Assembly (NCBI GenBank): GCA_020086605.1
Contig: JACBWW010000004.1
Coordinates: 31,116,034 to 31,180,033 of the forward strand
From: Lanius collurio
Taxonomy: Eukaryota; Chordata; Aves; Passeriformes; Laniidae
Direction of reading: 5' to 3'
Length of the DNA: 64,000 nucleotides
The notes below the pieces were generated by a model. It saw nothing but the letters and a program-made list of their open reading frames with translations. It was not told where the DNA came from and did no database searches. Below, in pieces: positions 22,801 through 34,000 of this stretch (its first letter is position 1; the number at the start of each line of letters is the position of its first letter). Position numbers and translations under genes: made by a program.

Positions 22801-25000
22801 CACATGAGGTGACCTTTAGAAGTTGAAGAAAGAGTATGAATAATAAGAAATATGTACTTCTGCTTATCTGAGTAGTCCTGTCATTTTCCAGGAGGCAGTT
22901 GCTGATACTTTAGAGGAGCTATGGATCTCATACAACTTAATCGAGAAACTGAGGGGTATCCGTGTAATGAAGAAACTTAAGATTCTTTATATGTCAAATA
23001 ATTTGGTGAAAGACTGGGGTAAGCCATGCATCTCTACTCCATAGAGACGTCTCCTGTAGTATGTTGAATGCATGAATCCAAGTCACCAAGTGAAAAATAG
23101 TGCTGTATCTCATGGAGCTTTGATTCTAACTGACAAGCCTGCAGACGTGCAAAATCCCTAAACATCCACTCATGCAAGAGAGGAAAAATAGTTAGAATAT
23201 TGAATTTAACTTCTAAGTCCAATTAAGTTCATCCTTTGAATCGTCTTTGTCCAACCTCTTTTAAAATGCATGCCTGTTCTTTAACCTGCCCCAGTTAGAG
23301 CCCAAGCAGTCCCTCTCCTGTTGTATCCCATGCTCTTCATGTTTGCACTGAGTTTGAAAGGAATGTGTGGTGCAGATGTACTTTGCATGTTCCACACCTG
23401 GTTGGTGTTTTCACCTTTGTGGTTGCAGCAGAGTTTGTGAGGCTGGCAGAGGTGCCATTGCTAGAGGAGCTGGTGTTTGTAGGCAATCCACTCCAGGAGA
23501 AATTTGCCGCTGATCAGAACAGTTGGATTGAAGAAGCAACCAAACGGGTACCCAATCTGAAAAAGCTGGATGGTGAGTTTGGGGCATGAGGCAGTTGGAG
23601 TGCGTTAAAAGCTTAATAGAAAGACAACCACAAGGAAATTAATCATAACTTCAGAGATTCATTCGTGTTCTCATGAAATTAATATTTCTCCCTCCTCTTT
23701 GGAGTCATTCAGAAGTAGTTACTAGATCCTGGCTGCAGTGTTTGATGGATTACGGAGTGTTAAATCCAAGTGGTCTTGAAACCTTCAGTTGGGCATTATT
23801 CTGTAGTTATCTGAGTAGTTTTATCAAATACCTAATAAGGGAACTGAAAGATTTAGCATTAAATAAGTTATCAAGACTTTCATCTGCCAAGTCGAATTAC
23901 AGTTTTCCCAACAAAAGAGGTGACATGAGAGAATGGGGATAGATGGGGATATGTTCTGGTTCACTTTTGATGAAAGAGCAAATTTTCAAAACTGCATGCC
24001 AATTTCCTAAATGCCTGAATATCCCCCTCCATTGCTGCAGTAAGCCTCTATTTGTGATCTGTCCTCTCCTATTTAAGACACTGATATGGAAAGATATTCA
24101 ACTATTTAGTGACTAAAAATTAGATAATGTTGAAATCTATTTTTAAGTTTGTTAATCCCTGTCGATGGAGACGTTAGCTTTCACTATTATCCCCTGTTTA
24201 CTAAAGCAGCAAAGGGAAGAGCAGGACTGGTAACACTAAGAAAGAGTCAGAATAGCCAGGGGGAAGGGAAGAGTATAGGGATGTCAGCAAGAGGAGACAG
24301 CTTCATTTCAGGGAGCAGTGGATGGGAAATCTACTACCAGATTCTATCTGAAACCAGATCAACTATCGAATGATAGAAAGTGGAAGCCTGATGAGAGAAT
24401 TGCACTGCTAGGAAGGCTGGCCTGCAGTGGTCCATTTGGTGGTGTAGTAGGAGAAGCTTTGAATGTAAAACAAAAAAATGGTATAGGGCACATATTTGTG
24501 GGCAAAAAGTACCCTTGAGTAGTTCAATGTTAGACTTACTAACCACACTAAAACTTGAGCATTAATGTCCTGGAAAAGGCAGCACAAAGTAGGGGCCCCA
24601 CAAGAGAAGTATGATGTGCTGGTTGGGTGTTAACAGTAGTTGAATTGACTTGGTGCATCTCCCAAAGACCAAGTGAGGCTGATTTTGCAGACCATGCTCT
24701 AGTACCTTTTTATGCCCTGTTACCCAAGAAGTTGGAAAAACATCCCAACAGAGGAGCTCATTAGTTGAAGGCTTTTCTAGTTTAGACCAGTTCAGGTATG
24801 CAGAAGTTCACGTTGGTTAGAAACAGGCAGGAAATACAAGTCTTGACTCTTTCCAGGACAGATAAGCTTTCAAGTAGATAATCATTAACAATATCTTCCT
24901 CCTTTTTTTTTTTTCTTTTCTTTTTTTTTTTCTCCTAGGTACATTAGTTGTTAAAGAAGAAGAGGAAGAAGGAGGGGAAGGAGCAGAAGGAGCAAACTGA
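13830..25000 (+). CDS. DNAL1: Dynein axonemal light chain 1 (outer-arm LC1)
   Basis: Leucine-rich-repeat light chain of the outer dynein arm, which binds the gamma-type heavy chain and tunes ciliary beating. CDS join 13830-13832, 16311-16349, 19222-19331, 20025-20080, 21608-21663, 22892-23018, 23429-23572, 24939-25000; 198 aa against 190 in human. It starts [17 protein letters not shown] as in mammals. LRR units follow ([57 protein letters not shown]), then the C-terminal cap ([17 protein letters not shown]). The Asn of VFVGNP at residue 150, mutated to Ser in human primary ciliary dyskinesia CILD16, is conserved. All eight exons have GT-AG sites with matching phases and no stop. The C-terminal tail is more acidic and longer than in human. 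The promoter has RFX-like sites. It converges with MIDEAS downstream. Confidence 0.97.
16311..16349 (+). CDS. DNAL1: DNAL1 exon 2
   Basis: Thirteen codons, [13 protein letters not shown], between acceptor CATTTTTAG and donor GTAAGT. Almost identical to the mammalian protein. Confidence 0.95.
19222..19331 (+). CDS. DNAL1: DNAL1 exon 3
   Basis: Encodes [19 protein letters not shown] through VNC and two bases of the next Glu codon; donor GTAAGT at 19332. Confidence 0.96.
20025..20080 (+). CDS. DNAL1: DNAL1 exon 4
   Basis: Encodes one leucine-rich repeat, [18 protein letters not shown]. Acceptor TTTTTAAG, donor GTAAGT. Confidence 0.95.
21608..21663 (+). CDS. DNAL1: DNAL1 exon 5
   Basis: Encodes the next repeat, [18 protein letters not shown]; same 56-base length as exon 4. 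Acceptor TTACAG, donor GTATGT. Confidence 0.96.
22892..23018 (+). CDS. DNAL1: DNAL1 exon 6
   Basis: Encodes two repeats ([16 protein letters not shown] and [15 protein letters not shown]). Acceptor TTTTCCAG, donor GTAAGC. Confidence 0.97.
23429..23572 (+). CDS. DNAL1: DNAL1 exon 7
   Basis: Encodes [20 protein letters not shown] and the capping helix [16 protein letters not shown]. Contains the conserved Asn150. Acceptor GGTTGCAG, donor GTGAGT. Confidence 0.97.
24939..25000 (+). CDS. DNAL1: DNAL1 exon 8 and stop
   Basis: Acceptor after a T-rich tract of about 35 bases; encodes GTLVVK followed by a Glu/Gly-rich tail and TGA at 24998-25000. Confidence 0.93.
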
Positions 25001-25638
25001 TGACACTTTCTTGTTGGGTATTAAGTTTATTAAAGTAACTCCAGATAGCTTGGCACATAACTTTTATAAAAGTATTTGTTTTGAAGAAAATCTTCGGGCA
25101 GTTTTTAAAAGACTGGCTTATCTCCACAGTCTCTCACCCAAAGAATTAGTTACCAAAAATTGATCACACTGGTTTTGTCAAGCTTATGATACCTTCTGTA
25201 GAGACTAGTGGAGCTGAGTTTACTGCTGTTTGGCTAGCAAGAGATCTTTATTTAAATTGATACATAGCTGTTTTTAATTCCTGATTAGTGGTGGTTGTTG
25301 TTCACTCTTGGGTTATCAGAGAACCATTTTAGCTTGTTTGGTGCCGCTGGCCAACACTGAATTGGAAACACTGAGACCAAAAGAACAATGTTGTGGTTTA
25401 GAGACACCTGACAAGCTTTGTTGTGTTTAATTTTGTCATGGGACTTTCTCAGTATTTTTAACATATGAGTTTGCCTTTTCATTCCTTGAAGTGTTATGCC
25501 AAACAGGCCCAGGAGTTACACACATACGCACAAAATGTATTGGTCTGATGATTGCTTGTTCCTGGCCTTGAGTCTTGAAATGGGCTTCTCACATTGGAAC
25601 TCAACTGCATTGCTTAGAAGGCCATGTATAACTTATAT

Positions 25639-25650
25639 ATTTATTTATTT
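25639..25650 (+). promoter_or_regulatory. AU-rich element in the presumed DNAL1 3' UTR
   Basis: Three overlapping ATTT units (ATTTATTTATTT) follow TATAT. This is the core of ARE mRNA-decay elements; function is inferred and depends on the UTR reaching this far. Confidence 0.35.
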
Positions 25651-25979
25651 TTAGGGGGCAATGGGAATTCTTTGCATGGTTTCAGTAAGACTAAAATACC
25701 TGCTAACTTTGGGTTTTGTCTCTTACTAAGAAATTACTTTAGATTGGAATATGTGGCCTATTAGCCTACAGCTGGTTTTTGGCTTTGGACTGGGTCAGTG
25801 GTGGACATAATCCTTCTCAGCTCTGAAATCTTCCTATAACTAGGTAGGCTGATAACAGAGAAACAAACAGCAAACAGAAGACCTGGGCTTGACAGAAAAT
25901 TTTAATATTGGGGATACTCATTTTTTGTGAAAGCATAGGTATAAGCAGTGAGAGAAAGTATATGTAGTTAGTGGGGAAG

Positions 25980-26060
25980 GTGAGATGAGATAGATGAGAT
26001 GAGAGATGAGATGAGATGAGATGAGATGAGATGAGATGAGATGAGATGAGATGAGATGAG
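25980..26060 (+). repeat. (ATGAG)n pentanucleotide microsatellite
   Basis: Perfect ATGAG units run from about 26004 to 26060; the left end (25980-26003) is interrupted by GATAG and GAGAG variants. Confidence 0.95.
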
Positions 26061-27893
26061 GGCAGTGGTAAAAAAAGTAATGAAGAAGTGCTGGATGTGC
26101 TGTATTGCATGGTAACCAGTTTTAGTAAAGCCCGTTTATGTGGCCATTTCTAGTGAAAAGAATTAAACAATGATGAAGACATACCTGATTGCACTGTGGG
26201 ATGCCAATAGTGCAGTTTTTTCTTCTCTTTGAAGAATAGATCAAGTAACCTGAGTAGATTTTTTCTGCAGTTCCTTTTTGGTTTTTTAACAAGCTTTTCT
26301 TCTAATTTGTGGTACCATCTTTGTTTAAATTGAAATGGCAACAAGTGTATCTGCTGGTTCCACTCCAAGCATAGAAGGGATGGGGGCAGAATGCCACTCT
26401 TTATTACTTTGTTTGTGAAGATGTGGCAGGAGTTGAAATCTTGGAAGTCAAGCTCAAAGATTAAAAATGGTAGAATTGGCCCAGGCAACAGTGGTACTGA
26501 TCTCAAGCTCCAGGTGTAATTGTAGCAGAAGATTCTTCTTCTACTACAGAAGAATCAGTTTTTAAGTGAACACTGTGAAGTAGATGATTACAAGACAATC
26601 ACAGTTTAGTTTCAATATATTGCTACTTAATTTGTGATTATTAGAGGAATTCGAAAGCATTCCAATTTAAATTGGCAATTGCTGAAAAGGTTTGGGTTTG
26701 ATTTGGATCCGTTACTAAAAACAAGGTCAAGAGTACAACGGCAAAAACTGTGGACGTTCTTCACCCAGCACAATCTTATTTCCATGCAGCTGTTCTCTTT
26801 ACCCGAAACTAGTTTCTTAGTTCACTGGATTTAGACAACTTCATTTTCATTTGTTATTTCTTTAGAAGTATTCTCCTAGCTTTATCATAAGTAAAGGCAG
26901 CATTGACCAAGAAGCACCATGGAGGAGAGTGTCTGCAGTCAGCAGCCATTTCATACGGGCGTTGTTTGAAGCCAAGCCACTGTTCACTTGCAGCCAACCA
27001 CTCTTGGCAAAGTGGGTGTGCTTGTTCAGTACAGAGCCTGTGGCACACTCAGGCCCTACTGGCCCCAGGTGCTGGGGTGGCCCACAGGAGAATGGCTGTG
27101 CCCTTGACAGCTGTAGTAACAGTGTGGGTAATGTGAGCCAGAGCTTGACTGACTCAAAACTTGCCTTCTGAATGCTCCCAACAAGGGGAAATGCCAAATT
27201 CATCTCTGTTAGGAGCTATGTTCAGAATAGACCATGTGGTGCTCTTCTAGTGCTTGGCCACAAAGAAAAGTGGTTGAAGCTCTGGACCTGGTCTTTCCCA
27301 GCACATCTGCAAGAGTGGTGTGTATGGCTGGGTTAGCTCCACATGTGAATGTGACAGGAGGAAAAGGGAGTGACAAGCACAGTCCAATGCCAAGTGATCC
27401 TGCTGGTTGATTCTTTAATATCTAAATATGGCCTAAGTCTGTACATTTCTGAAGGTTGTGTTAGATACAGCAAATACTCTACACTTTGGCTATTTTGGGG
27501 CATTCTGAGAGCAAAACAGAAACTTAGTATTCTGACAATGTTGTGATGATTGAAACGAAACACAGCTCCATTGACAAGTTGTGAGGGATAAGAGCAGTCC
27601 TTGGCTCTTGTAAGTGATCAACAGAGGCTATTCCTATGAGAATCAATCCAAAAACTATTGCAGATGGTGGTAGAGCTGGGTGTATTGTGTGGCCCACTGG
27701 CATTCATGCTTTACACAGATTAAACAGCACAAATTCTCTAGCTCTTTTCTTTGGGGGCTGCATTACAAATACCACCCAGAAAGGAAAAAAAATCATTCTT
27801 GAAGGAAGGGAGCATCCAGTCTTAGCATATAATTTAAAACTCTTCTCATAAAAACCATATGTCAGTCTCATTGAAACAATACAGTAAGAAAAG

Positions 27894-27899
27894 AATAAA
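27894..27899 (+). terminator. Candidate poly(A) signal for DNAL1
   Basis: AATAAA on the + strand 2.9 kb after the DNAL1 stop. Other + strand hexamers occur at 30759-30764, 30878-30883 and 31018-31023, so the choice is uncertain. Confidence 0.3.
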
Positions 27900-30755
27900 C
27901 TGTGGCTCTTGTTTGTCAGGAGATGCTTCGTCTCAAAGCTGGAAGCTTCACTTAACCTTGCTTTGCCTAAGGAGCCATGATTACTCGCAAGAACAAACCA
28001 ACTCCCCTAAACATTTTCTCCTCCAAAGTAAGGTTTCCCTAAAATTTTAAATTTGCACTTTAAAACTATGCACTGGATGTGGTGGAAGACATAGGTGGTA
28101 GAATTAAAACAGCTGGTTGGTTTGCATACTGGCTGGTGCTACACGATGTCATGTGTAAGGTGACAGTGACACCGGGCCTCTGCGCCCACAGGGACATTGG
28201 AGTGAGATGCTGGAAGGCCTGGCTTTCACTTGTACCCTTGGCTCTTCCCTATCACATCACATCCAGTGAAGTAGTAGGCATACTCTTATTCATGGATGAA
28301 AAGAGCACCCATGTAAAATGTGCAAGCCATGTGGAATTCTGCTTTTCCCAGTGAAATTACAGAGGACTAGCATCCACTTTATGCTTTAGAAAAATATCCT
28401 AAGATTAAATTAGTGGTAGGAACTAGCTAGGTTTATGCTTGCTTGTTGGCACAGTCACCTGTCTTCAAAGAGCTGATGTATGCAGTGATTATTGAGAACT
28501 GAGGAAAAATGACAGAAGAGACCTGAGAACCAGCAGATGACTCGGGTGTAGGCTCATCTAGAAAAACCTTCAAGCAAGAGAAGCACTTTTAACATCCCCT
28601 TTGGCTATCTTTTGTATACAAAAATTTTGTAGCATGAAAAGCTGTTAAATTTGCTGTGTTTAAATTATTGAGGCCTATGTTTATAAATGTTATTCTGTGA
28701 AACTTGTTCAAAAATAATATAACCTTATTTTATACAAATGTCTTTGGCTGATGTGTAATGAAATAGTTCAGCTTGTGAAGAGTATTTGGAAACTAAATTC
28801 TATTCTCATTAAACTTTCCTAGCTGCTCAGGGAGCAATGTATTTACAGGATGAATGCTGTTCCTTATTGCCTCTATATTTTAGAATAGAAAATAACTTAA
28901 GGCTTTTAAAATGCTGCTATATTGCGTTTTTTGTCATCTGATACATAAATATTTTTCAATCTTTTAAGACATCAGTTGCCAGAATTTATTCTTAGCTCCT
29001 AAGAGAAAAGTCTACTGCTGCTATATGGGGAAAAAAATCCAAATAAGTTTGAGAAATGGCTGTTCTTTCTTCAGTACAAAATTACTAATTCACTTTGAAT
29101 TTAAATTCTGTTAACAGTAATATACAAGCAGTTCCATTAAACCCAGACAGGGGAAGGCTAACTGATTCATAAGCTTCTCTAACAGAAACTCTAGCCTTTG
29201 GTAGACCATGTCACTGAAATGTAACTTCAAAACTCTGATATAAAGAAAACTCTTTCTACCCCACAGCAGTTGGTCTCAATAATGACAAGAGCAGCATCCT
29301 ACAGTGATGGCTGTAATGCTATTTAGAAAACATACAGGGAGTTTACTGCAGAACTCCTCACAATACCACTAACTCAAAACTTACTAATCACTTTATGTGA
29401 TTATAAATGCTTTATAAGGTTTCTTTCAGTAGCTGAAATAACTTCCAGAAGCTTGGGCTCACATCCGGCAGTAAAAAAAGATAGAATCCAAAATGCTCAA
29501 AATGTGTGGATTTTTTTGTTGTCCAAGGTTTGTTTGCACAGCCTCAGTTTTTGTGCAAAGTACTAAACTTCAGCACTTTTGCCAGCTGGCTTTGACAGGG
29601 ATGCAAATGCACTGCTTAAAGCCTGAAAGTCCTGGTCTGTTATCTCAAGTGAAGGCTTCGGTGTTCCCTGTCTCTTCTGCACACAGGCGAAATACATTTT
29701 TTTTTTTCTCCAAACACTATTGCTGATCAACTGCCACAGGCACAGGACTAAACTAAAGCAAGGGCTTCTACACTGAGCTGAAAAAGTTAGTGTTTTCATG
29801 TCTTGGGCTGAGTCTTTCTCCTGCCAGCTTTGCCAAGAATATTGAAATGAAAAGGTCAGCATAAATTAAGAAGTATGCTGCCTTAGGCCCTAGGTGCAAT
29901 CTCACAGACCAGTCAGGCACTGATACACATTTCTGCCATCTGCTTTATGCAGCCAGCATTTGTAGCTCTTAAAGACATCATGCCCATAGCTGTGAAAACA
30001 CCTGTGTAGCCTAGTTAACTAAAAGGTGAAGCACTAAAACAGAAGGAAGATGTTTTGAGGATGGATGGAAGCATATTTAAAACCCACAGCAAGAGATCCA
30101 GATGCTGCCAGAAGAAACAAAATACATGCTGTGTAACAAAACCTGTTAGAAAACCCCCTTAGATTCAGGTAACAGCTAAGTACCTTTAAGACAGTCATAG
30201 AAAAGTGTGATACAATATGATCTACAAATGAAGCCATCCTGGAATTCACATCTGATGCAGGCCCCTCAGGTACTGAGTTACTCCTCGCTGCCTTTGCTTT
30301 GCCCAGTGTCTTTGTAGTTGTTTCAGGCAGTGTCAGAATCCCACCAGCCTTATTTACAGCCCAGCAGACCTAGAACTATTCCCCAGGAATTCCTAGCACA
30401 CTGTCAAGGTTGGTTCTGGCTTTCTGGGAAGGTGCTTGGCTTGGAATGAGACACACATCCCATCAACACTTCTGTAAAGCAGTGGAACTGCACACTTCTC
30501 TGGACTCCCACAGCCGCATGTGCCAGTTATTTTCCTGGGTATAAGACAAAACGCTCTGCAGGCTCATGCCTTGGGGGGAGGTGAGAAACAGCCTCGAGGG
30601 CTGCCGTGGAAAACACAGGCAAGTACAAAGAGAGAGCAGAGCAGGCCAGCCAGAAGGACTCGTGACAGCCTCCTGTGCACCACAGCCCACATAAACCCCC
30701 AGCCACTCCCTCACACCATAAAAAACTCAGCTAAGAAACTATTTTTTAAACCTCA

Positions 30756-30761
30756 TTTAAT
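30756..30761 (-). terminator. Candidate distal poly(A) signal of MIDEAS
   Basis: ATTAAA on the minus strand, 4.9 kb after the MIDEAS stop. The AT-rich, UTR-like sequence stops near here and more GC-rich DNA follows to the left. Confidence 0.4.
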
Positions 30762-31033
30762 AAAAGGTTTTTTAGATATATAGAGGATATTAAGTAAATA
30801 AGTTACATAGTACATTACAATCACATCAGCAAGATTTCCTTTAGTGTATTAATATTTTATAAAAAAAGCACACAAAAAATAAATTCAGTCCAGTCTATCA
30901 CAACTGTACAGCAACAGGTAAATATATTTATATATGTACATTTTAAACATGTAACAGTCTTTCAAAAGGTGCCCTAGGCAGCAGACACACAAAAGGAAGT
31001 GTCTGCTCACTTGTTAAAATAAAAGTAATATAC

Positions 31034-31039
31034 TTTATT
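31034..31039 (-). terminator. Candidate proximal poly(A) signal of MIDEAS
   Basis: AATAAA on the minus strand within TAATAAAG, 4.6 kb after the stop codon. Confidence 0.4.
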
Positions 31040-34000
31040 ATAAAGCATTTATACAGTAATTACAAAGGCTGACTGCTCCTGTACAGTACAACAAAGCTTT
31101 GACTACAAATTTAAAAACAGAACATAAAAAGAATAAACACAAAAAGAAGTTTATATCAAATCTGAACTACAAGGGGAAAAATACATGTGGAGAAGCTGAA
31201 GGAAACTTTTTTAAAATACACAATTACATTTCTATAAAAATATATGTTGTCTTCTAATCTGGAGAAGTTAAGGGCTTTTTTCAGCTCAGCTGTAAAGAGG
31301 AATCTTAGTCTTGGAAAGGAAGATCCTTAGACAGCTTGGGATTCGAAGTTTGTGCCTTCTTGACATATGACACAGGAGAGAGGGAGGGAAAGTAAAGCAG
31401 CTGAACCCAAGTGACAAATTTACATGGAAACTCACTCCCCCTGCCTCGAAATCAAACATGATTGGTAGACTTGCTTCTCTGTCTCTTTAAAGCTTTATAA
31501 ACTTCCAGACATACAGCAGAAGATAACGCAGGGAGAATGTTTGTGTGGGAAAATGTGATTAGAATAAGGTTTCTGGTAAGCACTAGACTAAATGTGCCAT
31601 TGTATGAAAGCAGACAAGACTCCTATGGCTATCATCCTTCCTACTCCTATTTCTTTAAAATACAGTATGTATCTGGAGGAACCTTCTAGTCCACTGCCTG
31701 AAAGAGAATTAAGTGTGTAACTGCTGAGAAACCACATTTGTGGTTAAGGAAACATTTTTTTGAGTGTTGATTTTAATCTAACATCGCTTTAATGATAAAA
31801 ATGACCAAAAGGCTCAGTTTGATAAATCAGAGAGTATTTTTAGTTAATTTGGACTTTGTCTACAATGGGTTTAACAGATGAATTACCTTTAAGATTCTGA
31901 ATTTCTATCTTTGCCCTGCCTTTAAGCAGCTACATCCCTACCTTTTCCTAGCCAGCAAAATGCCATGGTCCTGCACAGCTGAGTGAAATTCTGTAGGCCT
32001 TCAACCTACACAGCCAAGTTCTCTCTGATACCATCACCTGTATCAGTAAATGAACGAACATCAAATAAATTAAAATGCAGAGTGGTTCTTGCAGCTAGAC
32101 TGCAAAACACCTGCAGCTATATCAGACATGCATCACAAGTGCATGCATCTATCTAGTAATTACATACACACACAGTCTTAAAAAACTCAGATGCTATCCC
32201 ATGCAGTCACAAACCCGAAAGACTGAATCTATCCATAAAGGGCAGGCAGAAGCACAGGCAGAAGTACATGATCAGGGAAAAAATGACCTGCTGCTGCATC
32301 TCTGTGATGCCCTATGCTGGCATCAAGACTCAAGTAGGTAATGGTTTTGAAACAGCCATCTGACTACTGGGTATATGACAACCTGAAGACTGATCTTGCA
32401 CTGTAAGAGGCAAATCTATTAGTACACATTTACAGAACTGCAGTCTATAAATCTTGGTTTTGTTCCCATATAAAAGAGCTAAAGCAAAGAAACACCTCGT
32501 TCACATTAGTGACTTTTTACTGCCCGTTTTCTAAATTAGCAGCAAACCCTTACACTAAATGGGGATCAATCAACAGGCCTTTAAACATGGAAAATAATGA
32601 GCATGGAGTTTAAAAAGAGACACATCAACAGAACACTGACAAGAATTTTGTTTGTTTGGGGTGGGTTTTTAAAATCTTAACTGGAATAACACAAACTTAA
32701 ATTAACACTGTGCTGCAGTAAAGAGCCACTCAAGTTATTTTTCCCCCACTAAGAGTAGGAGCATAACTCACTTCAGATTAGATAAATTCCATTCAAATGC
32801 TTTGTCCATAGAATATGGGAGTTGCTTGTTTGGGTTTTGGTTTTGTTCTTTTTTTAAAAAAACATTCCCTGCCAACTTTTGCTAGTAGGCAGGATATAAT
32901 TCAAACACAGGATCAATTCCAAACTCCTACCATAAGCCAGTGGGCAGCAGGCTTGGCTTACTTGTTTGTTTTGAAGATGACACTTGGAGGAGTCGTTTTC
33001 CTTACTACCATGCCAGAAAGTCTTCTGGTGGCTACCAGCAATTTGGAAATATGCTCAGAAACATTCCAACTTGATGCCACTTACTTGGCACATTTACCTG
33101 ATTGTGGTCAGCCCTGCTAACCCACAGCTGTTATAGAAGTTAGCCTCAGAAAAAGCCCTTTCCTGATTTTCTTCCAGTGACAGAGTGTGTCCAGGTTTCC
33201 TGTTCTCTTCTACTTTATACTGCAGCAGGGTGGGAAGAGGAACGACCAATACTGGATTTAGTACATAATTTACACAACATTTTTCTGCAAATAAAATCTC
33301 TGATTTGTTCTAATCAGCACCTCAATGGTTTATCCTTAACGAGAGGAAAAATTGTATCAGTTTCCTAAAATAGGGAGAATCAGTGAAAGATGTGGCCTTT
33401 GGAAGACTGTAAAAAATGCTTGCAGTTGCTTTACCTACTGTCCCTCCTGACACAGTGTGCTAAAGCTTCTGCTCTCTCCAAGGGCCCTACGATAATGGTA
33501 GACAAGCATTTTCTCCCCTTTATAAAAGAAAAAAAAGATAACAATCAACACTGAAACCCTTAATAGGAAGACTGATTAGCTTAAGCTTCTTTTTAAAGCA
33601 GCAACTTTTAGTTCTTTGCAGTTTTTGAATGATTTTAACAGTTCATGATGTGCCATCTGCTTCCACATCCTGGTTAGTCAACAAGACCCATGCATGTAAG
33701 AACATGGAACAGTCATCCAAATGCTGAAATAAAACCCAGTTTTGATAGGAAGGAAAAATACAATCTTGACAGAAAATTGAACACTTAGAGGTGAAAGTGT
33801 CAACTTTGCAAAAAGTGCAGTCCTTTAATGGTATTCCTCCTGATTTTGCAAGAGCATTAACTCTTTCTGCTATTCAGAAAAAGTATTCTATGCAAAGGCA
33901 TAGATATGTCAAAGCAAACATCATACAATGTAGAGCCTCCCAAACAAGAGAGTGAAGCCATCATGGTTGCATAAAACTGGGCAAGAAGAGTGACAGATGA

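Larger units (their letters stand above)
13833..24938 (+). other. DNAL1 introns 1-7
   Basis: Introns are 13833-16310, 16350-19221, 19332-20024, 20081-21607, 21664-22891, 23019-23428 and 23573-24938. They are AT-rich, with a GTT run near 16480-16495. I recognise no RNA gene, nested gene or intact transposon in them. A 167-codon antisense frame in intron 5 (22090-22593) is discussed separately. Confidence 0.7.
25001..30720 (+). other. Presumed DNAL1 3' UTR and convergent intergenic DNA
   Basis: No coding exon seen. Includes an AU-rich element (25639-25650), the (ATGAG)n microsatellite and possible poly(A) signals ATTAAA at 25031-25036 and AATAAA at 27894-27899. A somewhat GC-richer patch spans about 26890-27350 without recognised content. 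Where DNAL1 transcripts end cannot be fixed from sequence alone. Confidence 0.5.

Noticed and set aside
24902..24938. T-rich tract as a retroposed poly(A) tail
   Set aside because: It directly precedes the DNAL1 exon 8 acceptor and serves as its polypyrimidine tract.
26890..27350. GC-richer patch with frames open on both strands after DNAL1
   Set aside because: No recognised protein, no consistent splice sites, and the frames on both strands are of similar quality.
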